A stretch of 13,752 nt of DNA from JAVWGW01 sp036655915 (GCA_036655915.1 JAVVPE010000041.1:1-13752); one strand, 5' to 3'; shown: positions 1 to 7,956, counted from the first letter of the stretch. Translations and numbers: made by a program. The notes: generated by a model from the letters alone, not told the origin.

Positions 1-34
1 CTTGGCGCGGGGAAACAGACGCTAAAGTGGATTT

Positions 35-853
35 ATGAAGAAATCTGAAGCTCTCAAAATACTGGGTCTTTCCGACGGCGCAAACGACGATGCCGTAAAA
101 CGTGCGCACCGTGAAAAGGTGAGGGAAAATCATCCCGATAACTTCGCGCAAAATTCCACGAAACATGCCGAAGCGGAAGAAAAAACCAAGCTGATCAACG
201 AATCGCGCGACGTGTTGCTTTCCCGCAAGTGGGATCCCGAATACGGCGGCCGTCGCCCGGCGGGGCAAAACCCTTACGGCGGCTCGTACCCCAATCCCTA
301 TGGTGGTGGCGGCACCCCTCGCCCCGGCGCGGGTGGCGAAGATTACGACCCGTTTGCAGGCTGGCCTTTTGGCGGCACGGGGCAAACGGGCTGGGTGTGG
401 ACTTCCTGGGATGATACCCGCCAAGCAGGTGCCGGCCAGCCGGGGCAGCAAAGCACCTACAACCCCTTTAGCGGGGCTGGCGTGCCGCACAAAACACCGC
501 AGGAACGCTTCACGGAAGCGGAAGTTGCCCTGAAGGTGGATGCCTTCCTGATTGCGGCGAAGCTGATTTTCCTGGCGGCCATGATTGCGCTGGGGTCGGC
601 GGCCACCGGCTTGTTTGCCTACGTGCTGGTTTCGGTTGTGAATCACTTCAGGCGCAGTGGCGGCTGCTCGTGGGTTCTCATGATTCCCGCGCTGCTCATT
701 TTTGGGCCCTGGCTTATCATGCTTATGCCGCGCATGGGGTCAAGCGTTACCATCGGCCTGGGGATATTTTTTGCCCTCGCAGTATTTTTCGACCTCTCAA
801 ACACCCGCGACGATTACCGCATCTATCAAGCCGCCAAAAAAGCGGTGGGCTAA
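35..853 (+). CDS. Membrane-anchored J-domain (DnaJ-like) protein
   Basis: This 272-residue protein has an N-terminal J domain (about residues 4-66) with the HPD tripeptide at 33-35 that stimulates DnaK ATPase. The domain is followed by a Gly/Pro/Tyr-rich low-complexity linker (about 70-150) and a hydrophobic C-terminal half with probable membrane segments near 169-203, 211-232 and 236-253. There is no zinc-finger (CxxCxGxG) or DnaJ substrate-binding region, so it is not DnaJ itself but a membrane J-protein that probably recruits DnaK to the cytoplasmic face; the client is unknown. The ATG is fixed by an in-frame stop at 23-25. Only a weak purine-rich ribosome site (AAAGTGG) precedes it. It converges on purH and shares the hairpin at 964-987. 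J-domain assignment is confident; the role is inference. Confidence 0.85.
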   Translation: MKKSEALKILGLSDGANDDAVKRAHREKVRENHPDNFAQNSTKHAEAEEKTKLINESRDVLLSRKWDPEYGGRRPAGQNPYGGSYPNPYGGGGTPRPGAGGEDYDPFAGWPFGGTGQTGWVWTSWDDTRQAGAGQPGQQSTYNPFSGAGVPHKTPQERFTEAEVALKVDAFLIAAKLIFLAAMIALGSAATGLFAYVLVSVVNHFRRSGGCSWVLMIPALLIFGPWLIMLMPRMGSSVTIGLGIFFALAVFFDLSNTRDDYRIYQAAKKAVG

Positions 854-963
854 GTAGCGGGCAAGCGGGCAACCTCCTCCTCCCCTCCTCAATCCTTTTG
901 TGCGCAAGCTTAGCGGCAACAACAGGGGGAATGCAGGAGTATTTGACCACCAAGACCAACTAA

Positions 964-987
964 AAGGGCACCCCGAGGGGTGCCCTT
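964..987. terminator. Bidirectional hairpin terminator between the J-domain gene and purH
   Basis: An 11-nt perfect inverted repeat, AAGGGCACCCC and GGGGTGCCCTT, is separated by GA, so the real loop must open a base pair or two. On the minus strand the stem runs into TTTTA, which makes a reasonable intrinsic terminator for the purine operon. On the plus strand it is followed by GGTTTAT, a weaker tail for the J-domain gene. The rest of the 172-nt convergent gap (854-1025) shows no convincing gene. Confidence 0.8.
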
Positions 988-1025
988 GGTTTATCCAGGT
1001 GGCGTGCGTGTTGGTGCGGGCGCGC

Positions 1026-2600
1026 TTAGTGGCGGAAGTGGCGATGCCCCGTAAACACCATGGCCACGCCCTGTTCATCGGCGGCAGCGATCACTTCCTC
1101 ATCGCGAATAGAGCCACCCGGCTGGATAACGGCGCTTACGCCCGCCTGTGCCAGCACATCGAAACCATCGCGGAAGGGGAAAAACGCGTCGGATGCCGCA
1201 ACGGAACCCTTGGCGGCATCGCCCGCCTGCTCCACGGCAATTTGCGCGGAATTCACGCGGTTGGGCTGGCCGCCGCCCACGCCCACGCTGGCATGATTTT
1301 TGGCCAACAAAATAGAGTTGGATTTGACCGATTTACAGGCCTTCCAGGCAAAGATCAATTCCTCAAGCTCGGCCGCCGTGGGTTGACGCTTCGTGGCCAC
1401 GGTAAACGTGGTGGGGTCTTCGGCCACCGCATCGCTGTCTTGGCACAGCAGCCCGCCTTCCACCGAACGGTATTCCACTTCGCAGCCGGCCGGGTTCACG
1501 CCGCCCGTCGAAAGCAGGCGCGCGTTGGGCTTGGATGCATACATATCTAAGGCATCGGCGGCAAACTGCGGGGCGATGATGGCTTCCACAAACTGCTTGT
1601 TGTTGAAAATGGCCGTCACCATATCGGCGTTGATGCCGCGGTTAAACGCAATAACGCCACCGTAGGCCGAAACCGGGTCGCAGGCATGGGCGCGCTGGTA
1701 GGCATCCACAATGTTGTCGTCTTCGCACACGCCGCAGGGGGTTAAATGCTTGACGATAACGCAGGCCGGCTTGTCAAATTCGCGCACGGCTGCCCAAGCG
1801 GCATCAAGGTCAAGATAGTTGTTGTAGGAAAGTTCTTTGCCCTGGTGCTGCGTGGCATGCGCCAAGCTGTGGGCGGCCATCGAGTAATCGTCGCGGCGAT
1901 AAAAGGCAGCACTCTGATGCGGGTTTTCGCCGTAACGTAAATCTTGCACTTTGGTCAGCGTAAGGTTTTTGTGCGCGACAAACTTTTCGGCCGCAGCATC
2001 TTCAAGCTGGCCTTGCATCCAAGCGGCGATAGATCCGTCGTAGGCATTCGTGGTTTGAAACACCTGCAGCGCCAAGCGCACGCGCGTGGCACGCAGCGTG
2101 GCACCGTCGTTGGCTCGCATTTCGGCAAGCAGGGCGCCATAGCTATCCGGGCTGGTGACCACGGCAACCGATTCAAAGTTTTTGGCGGCAGAACGCAACA
2201 TGGAAGGCCCGCCAATATCGATGTTTTCGATGCAAGTGGCAAAATCGGCACCGGAATCGACCGTTTTCGTGAAGGCATACAGGTTCACGACCACCATATC
2301 GATCATGTCGATGCCGTGGGCGGATGCTTCGGCCATATGATCGGCGTTGTCGCGCTTGGCCAGCAGGCCGCCATGCACCAGCGGGTGCAAAGTTTTCACG
2401 CGCCCGTCCATCATTTCGGGGAAGTGCGTCACTTCTTCAATGGGCGTTACCTCAACGCCGGCCTGCGCCAACGCGCGCGCCGTGCCGCCCGTCGAAATAA
2501 TCTGGGCACCGAATTCCTGGCTGAGCGCCGCCGCAAACTCGGCAACCCCCGTCTTGTCGGTAACTGAAATGAGTACTCGCTTGATCTTTGGGTTTTCCAC
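1026..2600 (-). CDS. purH: Bifunctional AICAR transformylase / IMP cyclohydrolase
   Basis: This 524-residue cytosolic enzyme catalyses the last two steps of IMP synthesis: formylation of AICAR with 10-formyl-tetrahydrofolate, then ring closure. The N-terminal MGS-like cyclohydrolase domain shows STGGTARAL and FPEMMDGRVKTLHP followed by HGGLLA. The C-terminal transformylase shows NPHQSAAFYR, ELSYNNYLD, the catalytic Lys-His of KHLTPCG, DPVSAYGG, NHASVGVGGGQ and the canonical ending GHRHFRH. Length is normal for the family. The start is GTG, set by a strong Shine-Dalgarno. It is the last gene of the pur operon, beginning 1 nt after the XdhC-like stop codon, and is followed by the hairpin at 964-987. 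Confidence 0.98.
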   Translation of the reverse strand: MENPKIKRVLISVTDKTGVAEFAAALSQEFGAQIISTGGTARALAQAGVEVTPIEEVTHFPEMMDGRVKTLHPLVHGGLLAKRDNADHMAEASAHGIDMIDMVVVNLYAFTKTVDSGADFATCIENIDIGGPSMLRSAAKNFESVAVVTSPDSYGALLAEMRANDGATLRATRVRLALQVFQTTNAYDGSIAAWMQGQLEDAAAEKFVAHKNLTLTKVQDLRYGENPHQSAAFYRRDDYSMAAHSLAHATQHQGKELSYNNYLDLDAAWAAVREFDKPACVIVKHLTPCGVCEDDNIVDAYQRAHACDPVSAYGGVIAFNRGINADMVTAIFNNKQFVEAIIAPQFAADALDMYASKPNARLLSTGGVNPAGCEVEYRSVEGGLLCQDSDAVAEDPTTFTVATKRQPTAAELEELIFAWKACKSVKSNSILLAKNHASVGVGGGQPNRVNSAQIAVEQAGDAAKGSVAASDAFFPFRDGFDVLAQAGVSAVIQPGGSIRDEEVIAAADEQGVAMVFTGHRHFRH

Positions 2601-2601
2601 G

Positions 2602-3588
2602 CTAGTTCCTCCCTAGGCTTGCTTCATGTTTTGCCTGCGCAGCAGCGCTATAACGCTGCTTGTAACGCACATCAACCAGTTCACCAACAATGGCTATAGC
2701 CAGTTCAGCCGGTGTTTTTGCCCCGAAACTAAGACCGATAGGACGCTTCACGCGATCCCAATCGGCATCGCTTATGCCGGCGGCCGCGCACAGTTCACAC
2801 ACGCGTTCGTTTTTGCCGGCGCAGCCCATCATGCCCACATAATGCACGCCGTGGCGCAGCGCCCACACGCAGCTTTCAGGGTCTTGCATGTGCCCACGCG
2901 TCAGCACGCACACGTAATCTTGCGGTTTCGCTTCGAGGGTATCTAGCTTATCAAAGCTTTCAAGCACGATGCGCCGGGCTGCGGGGAAGCGCTTTTCATT
3001 TACGTAAGCGGTATCGTAATCCACAACCGTCACGTCAAATCCCACATGCATCGCAAGCGGCGCCACTTCGCTGGCCACATCTGATGCCCCGGCAAGCCAC
3101 ACGTGCACGCGATCAAACAGCGGCACCGACACCCAGGTAAGCCCCGCAAACTGTTCGTTGTGCATCGAAGGCCCGCGCGTGGAATCCTTCATCTGAAAAA
3201 AGTCGCGTGCGGAAGGGGTGCGCGAAGCGACCAGTTCCTTGGCATCGTTGCAGAAAAACACCAGCGGCTGCCCGTCGGCCGATCCCGCTTCGCCATACTT
3301 CTTCGTCACTTCGTTATCGGTGTTGGTAACGGCCACCGCGGCATCGGCAACCACTTTAAAGCCCAGCCAACCCAGGTCGTTTTCTTCCATGGAACGCAGG
3401 GCGCGCTGGAAGGTGGGAATGTCGGCCGCGCTCAGGCTTGCCGCAATCACGTCGAGCGTGGCCGGGCTCACATAGGCGTTGCCCGCTGTGGCCTCCGCAG
3501 AAAAGCAGGGGAAATCCTCCACGCTCAGCTTGGGGGTAACCCCCGCGCGCAAATCTTCGATAATGTGCTGCAAAACTTCCTTATTCAC
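2602..3588 (-). CDS. XdhC/CoxI-family Rossmann protein embedded in the pur operon
   Basis: The predicted product has 328 residues. The C-terminal half matches the XdhC C-terminal Rossmann domain: nucleotide-loop-like GASDVA (167-172), VTVVDYD, LTRGH (229-233), HYVGMMG (249-255) and PIGLSFGAKTPAE (283-295). Classical XdhC proteins help load sulfurated molybdenum cofactor into xanthine dehydrogenase-type enzymes. Here the usual N-terminal XdhC_CoxI signature (a GSxPRxxGA-like motif) is not visible, and the Rossmann loop has Ser-Asp where Gly-His is common. The start is GTG at 3588, overlapping the purN stop by 8 nt, with AAAGGTG upstream; longer reading to 3774 would run through purN. It sits between purN and purH with no molybdenum hydroxylase in the window, so its substrate or partner is uncertain. 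Confidence 0.8.
   Translation of the reverse strand: MNKEVLQHIIEDLRAGVTPKLSVEDFPCFSAEATAGNAYVSPATLDVIAASLSAADIPTFQRALRSMEENDLGWLGFKVVADAAVAVTNTDNEVTKKYGEAGSADGQPLVFFCNDAKELVASRTPSARDFFQMKDSTRGPSMHNEQFAGLTWVSVPLFDRVHVWLAGASDVASEVAPLAMHVGFDVTVVDYDTAYVNEKRFPAARRIVLESFDKLDTLEAKPQDYVCVLTRGHMQDPESCVWALRHGVHYVGMMGCAGKNERVCELCAAAGISDADWDRVKRPIGLSFGAKTPAELAIAIVGELVDVRYKQRYSAAAQAKHEASLGRN
2606..2614 (-). promoter_or_regulatory. Ribosome binding site that sets the purH GTG start
   Basis: The minus strand reads AGGGAGGAA, then CTAGC, then the GTG at 2600. This is the strongest Shine-Dalgarno sequence in the operon, and it lies within the last codons of the upstream XdhC-like gene. It supports the non-ATG start and suggests purH is translated independently despite the 1-nt spacing. 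Confidence 0.8.
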
Positions 3589-4243
3589 TGATGCGCACCT
3601 TTCTGTTTTCGTCGATTGAAACGCGCCGGGATGCAAGCAGGCGCAAAACTTCGGGGTAAAGATCGTGTTCAGCTTCGTGTATGCGCGCTTCCAGGCTTTC
3701 CAAGCTGTCCTGTTCGCGCACGGCGATGGCGCGCTGCGCAATAATGGGGCCCTTGTCGTATTCGGCGTTGGCAAAATGCACGGTGATGCCCGTTATTTTC
3801 ACGCCCGCCTCAAAGGCATCGGCAATGGCGTGCGCGCCCTTAAATGAAGGCAGCAGCGCCGGGTGTAAGTTGATCACTTTATCGGGGAAGGCATCCAGCA
3901 CTTCTTCGCCCAACATGCGCATATAGCCCGCCATGACCACATATTCAGCGCCTGCGCGCGTAAGTTCGGTGGCAATAGCTTCGTTGGCTACGCGCGGATC
4001 GGCATAGACTTCCCTGTTCAGCGAACAGGTGGGAATGCCGGCGTGCTGCGCGCGCTTTAAGCCATAGGCGTCGGGGCGCGACGCGATGACTTCCACAATT
4101 TCAGCGTTGAGGCTGCCTTGGGCGATGGCGTCGATAAGGGCTTGCAAGTTTGTTCCGCTGCCCGAAAGCAACACGCCAATTTTCAGCGGGTCGGTCGGGT
4201 CGGTCGGGCTGGTCGGGCTGGCCGGGTCAATCGGGCTGGTCAT
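3581..4243 (-). CDS. purN: Phosphoribosylglycinamide formyltransferase (10-formyl-THF dependent)
   Basis: PurN transfers a formyl group from 10-formyl-tetrahydrofolate to GAR, the third step of purine synthesis. The 220-residue product shows the phosphate-binding loop VLLSGSGTNLQ (25-34 region) and the catalytic triad in INLHPALLPSFKG (Asn125, His127) and EYDKG (Asp163). The His-to-Asp spacing of 36 equals that of the E. coli enzyme (H108, D144). The ATG at 4243 overlaps the purM TGA as ATGA, which favours translational coupling; a start at 4282 is possible but would lie deep inside purM. Residues 2-19 are a Pro-rich tripeptide repeat not expected in PurN. The stop codon overlaps the start of the XdhC-like gene. 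Confidence 0.97.
   Translation of the reverse strand: MTSPIDPASPTSPTDPTDPLKIGVLLSGSGTNLQALIDAIAQGSLNAEIVEVIASRPDAYGLKRAQHAGIPTCSLNREVYADPRVANEAIATELTRAGAEYVVMAGYMRMLGEEVLDAFPDKVINLHPALLPSFKGAHAIADAFEAGVKITGITVHFANAEYDKGPIIAQRAIAVREQDSLESLEARIHEAEHDLYPEVLRLLASRRVSIDENRKVRISE
4188..4241. repeat. Six tandem 9-nt units encoding an (x-S/D-P) repeat at the PurN N terminus
   Basis: The plus strand shows six consecutive 9-mers: gggtcggtc twice, gggctggtc, gggctggcc, gggtcaatc and gggctggtc. Read on the minus strand they encode tripeptides TSP, IDP, ASP, TSP, TDP and TDP immediately after the PurN initiator Met. The in-frame 9-nt unit means copy-number change by slippage would not disrupt the enzyme. 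Confidence 0.9.
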
Positions 4244-5373
4244 AGCAGCGAGCCTTCGTTGGTGTAGCGCACCGTTGCGCATCCCGGTTCAATCGTGCCA
4301 ATGGTGTACACGGTTTCGCCCTGTTGTTGCAGCGTTGCGCGCAGCTCTTCGGCCTGAGAAGCGTCCACGATAAGCACCATGCCGATGCCCATGTTGAATG
4401 TTTTGAGCGCTTCGGCTTCATCCAAGCGGGCGGCCGCGCACACAAAGGGCACAATGGGCGGCATTTCCCAGGTGCTCAAATCAACCACGGCATCCATCGT
4501 TTTGGGCAGCGCGCGGTTCAGGTTTTCGGTGATGCCGCCGCCAGTGATGTGGGCCAGCGCATGTATGGCTTCGGGGTGCGCCCCGAGCGCGGCATGTACC
4601 GACTTCACATAGATGCGCGTGGGTTCTAGCAGGGCATCTTGCACGCACGAACCGGCCAGTTCTTCACAGGGCAAGCGCAGTTCGTAGTGGGTTTTGCCTT
4701 CGATGCACACCTTGCGGGCAAGGGAATAGCCGTTGGAATGCAGGCCGCTTGAAGCCAATCCCAGCAGCACATCGCCCACAGCCACCCCTGCCGGATCAAG
4801 CATGAGCGGGCGATCGACTATGCCCACGCAGAAGCCGGAAAGATCGTAATCGTGCGGGTCCATCACGCCGGGATGTTCGGCCATTTCGCCGCCGATAAGC
4901 GCACAACCCGCCTGGCAGCAGCCTTCCGCAATACCCGCCACCACTTCGGCCACGGCTTCGGCTTCAAGTTTGCCCACCGCCACGTAATCCAAGAAGAACA
5001 GCGGTTCGGCACCCGTGGCTAAAATATCGTTGACACACATGGCCACCAGATCGATGCCCACCGTGTCGTGTCTGCCTGCCAGCTGGGCAACTTTGAGCTT
5101 CGTGCCCACGCCATCGGTGCCCGAAACCAAAATAGGGTCGGCCATCTGCTTGGCCGCCGCCACAGAAAACAGGCCGCCAAAACCGCCGATGTCGCCGATA
5201 ACTTCGCTGCGATACGTGGAATGCACGGCACCTTTGATCGCATCGACCGCGCGCGCACCTTCCGCCGTATCCACCCCTGCCTGCGCATAGGTGGTCGCAT
5301 CTTCGTTAACCCAGCTAGGCATAGCGGGGGCTTCGTCGTTTTCGGTGTAGGGCATGGTGATCCTCTCGGTCAT
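4240..5373 (-). CDS. purM: Phosphoribosylformylglycinamidine cyclo-ligase (AIR synthetase)
   Basis: PurM closes the imidazole ring of FGAM in an ATP-dependent step to give AIR. The 377-residue protein carries the family signatures YAQAGVD (29-35), GTDGVGTK (85-92), the ND and GAEPLFFLDY segment (115-130), GGEMAEHPG (161-169), SSGLHSNGYSLAR (208-220) and HITGGG (275-280). The first ATG has a good AAGGAG site within the end of purF and lies 3 nt after the purF stop. A second Met at residue 7 also has a usable GAGAGG site, so the true N terminus may be 6 residues shorter. The region before YAQAGVD is about 20 residues longer than in E. coli. The stop overlaps the purN start as ATGA. Confidence 0.97.
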   Translation of the reverse strand: MTERITMPYTENDEAPAMPSWVNEDATTYAQAGVDTAEGARAVDAIKGAVHSTYRSEVIGDIGGFGGLFSVAAAKQMADPILVSGTDGVGTKLKVAQLAGRHDTVGIDLVAMCVNDILATGAEPLFFLDYVAVGKLEAEAVAEVVAGIAEGCCQAGCALIGGEMAEHPGVMDPHDYDLSGFCVGIVDRPLMLDPAGVAVGDVLLGLASSGLHSNGYSLARKVCIEGKTHYELRLPCEELAGSCVQDALLEPTRIYVKSVHAALGAHPEAIHALAHITGGGITENLNRALPKTMDAVVDLSTWEMPPIVPFVCAAARLDEAEALKTFNMGIGMVLIVDASQAEELRATLQQQGETVYTIGTIEPGCATVRYTNEGSLL

Positions 5374-5376
5374 GTT

Positions 5377-6846
5377 TTACTCCTTGCCAGCAAAGGTGGC
5401 GCTTACCGTACCGGGTTCCAAAAAACCCTTCTTCTGAAGCGGCTCGGGAATATCTACCGGGTATTCCCCCGAAAAACAGGCGTCGCAGAAATCGTCGTGG
5501 TTCGCATGCACCGAAGCGTGCAGGCCTTCAAGAGAAATAAACGCGAGCGAATCGGTGCCGATGTAATCGTTCATCTGTTCCGTGGTCATGTTGGCAGCGA
5601 TAAGCTGATCTTGGGTGTCGGTGTCGATGCCATAAAAGCACGGCCACATCACTTCGGGGGAAACGATGCGCATGTGCACTTCTTTGGCACCGGCCGCCCG
5701 CAGCATGGCCACAAGCTTCTTCGACGTATTGCCGCGCACGATGCTGTCGTCGATAACCACCAGGCGCTTGCCGGCGATAACGGAAGGCAGCGGGTTAAGC
5801 TTGATGCGAATGCCCATCTGGCGCATGGCCTGGGTGGGCGCAATAAAGGTGCGGCCAACGTAGCGATTTTTTACAATGCCATCAGAATACGGGATGCCGC
5901 TTTGCAGCGCGTAGCCCATGGCCGAAGGCACGCCGGAATCGGGCACGCCCAACACCAGATCGGCTTCGACGGAAGATTCCTGCGCCAAGATGCGGCCCAT
6001 ATTGCGGCGCGCCTGATAGACGCTCTGGCCATCCAGCACGGAATCGGGCCGCGCAAAATAGACGTATTCAAAAATGCACGATGCGCGCTTCTGCGCGGGA
6101 ATCGCCTGTTCAGCGTACATGCCTTCCGCATTAAAGCGCACGATTTCGCCCGGTTCGACATCGCGCACAAATTCGGCGCCGATGATATCAAGGCCACAAG
6201 TTTCGCTGGAAACAACCCAGCCGCCACCGGGCAACTTGCCAATGCTAAGCGGGCGGATGCCGTGCGCATCGCGAAACGCGTAAAGCGAATCGGGGCTGGC
6301 CAACACCATGGCATAGGCGCCTTCCAGCGATTGCATCATCGTGCGGATGCCGTCGCGCAAATGGTGCGTTTTCTGGGTGGCCTGCCCAATCACCTTGGCC
6401 GCCACTTCGCTATCGGCCGAAGAACGAAACTGCACGCCCTGCGCAACAAGGCGTGCGCGCTGAGTGTTGGTATTGATAAGCGTGCCGTTGTGGGCAAGCG
6501 CGATCAGCACATCGTCGATGGCCGAAATGTGGGGCTGTGCCGCTTCCCAGGAAGAAGAAGCGCCGCTGGTGGAATAGCGCACGTGGCCCACAGCCACGCA
6601 CCCGGGCAGTGCCGCTAACGATGCTTCGTTGAACACCTGCGTCACCAGACCCAAATCTTTGGTGACCATAATGGTTTCGCCATCGCCCACCGCGATGCCC
6701 GCGCTTTCCTGGCCGCGATGCTGCAGCGCCTGCAGCCCGAAGCAAGTTAAGCGGGCAACATCTTCATCGGGCGCAAACACGCCAAACACGGCGCACTCTT
6801 CCTCGGGTCGATCAGGGGTTTCACCGGGAATCAAAGAGCCACTCAT
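5377..6846 (-). CDS. purF: Amidophosphoribosyltransferase, Fe-S / propeptide type
   Basis: PurF makes phosphoribosylamine from PRPP and glutamine, the committed step of purine synthesis. In this 489-residue protein Cys18 (in EEECAVFGVF) is the expected N-terminal nucleophile after removal of a 17-residue propeptide. The glutaminase domain also shows LQHRGQESAG and VGHVRYST. The PRPP site is VVIDDSIVRGNTSKK (363-377). Cys257, Cys403, Cys454 and Cys457 line up with the [4Fe-4S] ligands of the Bacillus subtilis enzyme (after propeptide removal the last two fall at 437 and 440, exactly as in B. subtilis), so this is the oxygen-sensitive iron-sulfur class. The ATG overlaps the sortase stop as ATGA, indicating coupling to that unexpected neighbour. 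Confidence 0.98.
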   Translation of the reverse strand: MSGSLIPGETPDRPEEECAVFGVFAPDEDVARLTCFGLQALQHRGQESAGIAVGDGETIMVTKDLGLVTQVFNEASLAALPGCVAVGHVRYSTSGASSSWEAAQPHISAIDDVLIALAHNGTLINTNTQRARLVAQGVQFRSSADSEVAAKVIGQATQKTHHLRDGIRTMMQSLEGAYAMVLASPDSLYAFRDAHGIRPLSIGKLPGGGWVVSSETCGLDIIGAEFVRDVEPGEIVRFNAEGMYAEQAIPAQKRASCIFEYVYFARPDSVLDGQSVYQARRNMGRILAQESSVEADLVLGVPDSGVPSAMGYALQSGIPYSDGIVKNRYVGRTFIAPTQAMRQMGIRIKLNPLPSVIAGKRLVVIDDSIVRGNTSKKLVAMLRAAGAKEVHMRIVSPEVMWPCFYGIDTDTQDQLIAANMTTEQMNDYIGTDSLAFISLEGLHASVHANHDDFCDACFSGEYPVDIPEPLQKKGFLEPGTVSATFAGKE

Positions 6847-7790
6847 GCAATCTCCTTAGCTGCTTGGCCGACAACACCCACATCGTTGGGGTTGACAGCG
6901 GTAGTGGTAGGGGTTTCGGTTTTTGTGGATTCGACCACGGAAGCAAACAGAACTTCGCGCCCCGCGTCGGTAACATTATCGCAGGTTATAAGCGAAAAGA
7001 CGCGCGTTACGGCCGCAGGGTCGATCGGTTCTGTAGGCGTAACAACGCTGCGGTCAATCTTGTCTTGCACGTAAGCTTGCAAATCGGCGGGCGTGGCAAA
7101 GCTCGGCTGCGCCAAAGGATCATCGTCTTTGCAGGCGATCAGGGAAAATGTTGAAAGTTTATAGTTTCCATCGGGCGTGAGTATATAAATCGTGCGGTGT
7201 TCGTTAAACGCCTTGTTGTCGAAAAGGCCACTGATGAAGGCAAACATCGAACCATCGTTCATATGGTGGCCATACACGATGTTGTTGGCATCCAAAAAAC
7301 TGGGTGTGTTTTCGGCCGAAAGGAAAATGCTGCCAAACTGCGCCAAAAAGCCCGGGTCGCCCCTAAAATCGGTTGTCAGGTATTTTTCGTTGTTGGTCGT
7401 GTGCACAATGGGGTAATTAGCCACGGTGCCGGGCACGTATATCCAACCGACAACATCGGGGTTTACCTTGCGCAGGGCATCCCAATCAAGCGTCATATCG
7501 GCCAGCTGCAACGCGGCAGGATCTTTGGGTTCGGGGAAGGCTTCCTGGGCGATTTCTTTATAAGTATTTTGCCCCTGCCAATAGCTAAAGCCCATAACGC
7601 CCAGCCCGATTAAGGAAAGCACCAACACAATAAAGGCCACACCGAACACGATGCGCCAAGGCCCGCCTTTTTTGGGGGGCAAAGGCGAACCGGGCGCTGT
7701 CCTGCCCACCGAAGGGCGCGAACCAGCCCTGCGGCGCGCAGGCTCACTTGTTGCTGGCAACACCTGCCCATATTCGTGATGATCCGCCAT
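6843..7790 (-). CDS. Class B sortase
   Basis: Sortases are membrane transpeptidases that attach surface proteins to peptidoglycan or polymerise pilins. This 315-residue protein has a ~45-residue basic/Pro-rich cytoplasmic N terminus, one transmembrane segment (about 46-70) and an extracellular catalytic domain. Visible class B features are the VNPDVVGWIYVPGT...YPIVH block (109-130), the catalytic His in VYGHHMNDGSMF (His175), the active-site Cys in SLITC (Cys270) and a candidate catalytic Arg278 in GREVLFA. The ATG is preceded by AAGGAGAGG. Its stop overlaps the purF start, making it the first gene of the purine operon. No LPxTG-type substrate is encoded in the window, so its client is unknown. 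Confidence 0.93.
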   Translation of the reverse strand: MADHHEYGQVLPATSEPARRRAGSRPSVGRTAPGSPLPPKKGGPWRIVFGVAFIVLVLSLIGLGVMGFSYWQGQNTYKEIAQEAFPEPKDPAALQLADMTLDWDALRKVNPDVVGWIYVPGTVANYPIVHTTNNEKYLTTDFRGDPGFLAQFGSIFLSAENTPSFLDANNIVYGHHMNDGSMFAFISGLFDNKAFNEHRTIYILTPDGNYKLSTFSLIACKDDDPLAQPSFATPADLQAYVQDKIDRSVVTPTEPIDPAAVTRVFSLITCDNVTDAGREVLFASVVESTKTETPTTTAVNPNDVGVVGQAAKEIA

Positions 7791-7820
7791 AAATTCCTCT
7801 CCTTACCCGTGTGTGCCCAT

Positions 7821-7866
7821 GATAAACAAAGCGCCCCGAAAAGAGGGGCGCACTCTGCGTTTTATC
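7821..7866 (-). terminator. Intrinsic terminator just upstream of the sortase-pur operon
   Basis: On the minus strand the stem GCGCCCC, a 7-nt loop TCTTTTC and GGGGCGC (core 7831-7851) is followed by TTTGTTTATC, a typical Rho-independent layout. Outer segments GATAAA and TTTATC can extend the pairing (7821-7866). It would end the transcript carrying the PPK2 and the 35-residue membrane protein. It ends only about 30 nt before the sortase start codon, so it could alternatively act as a leader attenuator for the pur operon. I found no convincing promoter between it and the sortase. Confidence 0.75.
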
Positions 7867-7956
7867 GGTTTCTGTACGTAATATCCACGGCTGTGTGCGC
7901 CCGACTAAGCCGCAATCGACCCTGGGCCGGCGGCGGCACAAGCAAGCCCGAATACC

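Noticed and set aside
900..2567. Several plus-strand frames (for example 900-1550 and 1944-2567)
   Set aside because: They are antisense to purH, which is unmistakable; no independent support.
3589..3774. Longer start for the XdhC-like protein
   Set aside because: The extension is an out-of-frame reading of purN; the GTG at 3588 has a ribosome site and fits the operon overlap.
5068..6618. 516-codon open frame on the plus strand
   Set aside because: It lies antisense to purM/purF, which have full family signatures. Its composition (His/Arg/Gly-rich) is what G+C-rich genes give in an opposite frame, and it shows no recognisable domain or upstream ribosome site.
7746..7760. LPATS motif near the sortase N terminus as a self-sorting signal
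   Set aside because: It is on the cytoplasmic side before the transmembrane segment, lacks the usual C-terminal sorting layout, and such short motifs arise by chance.
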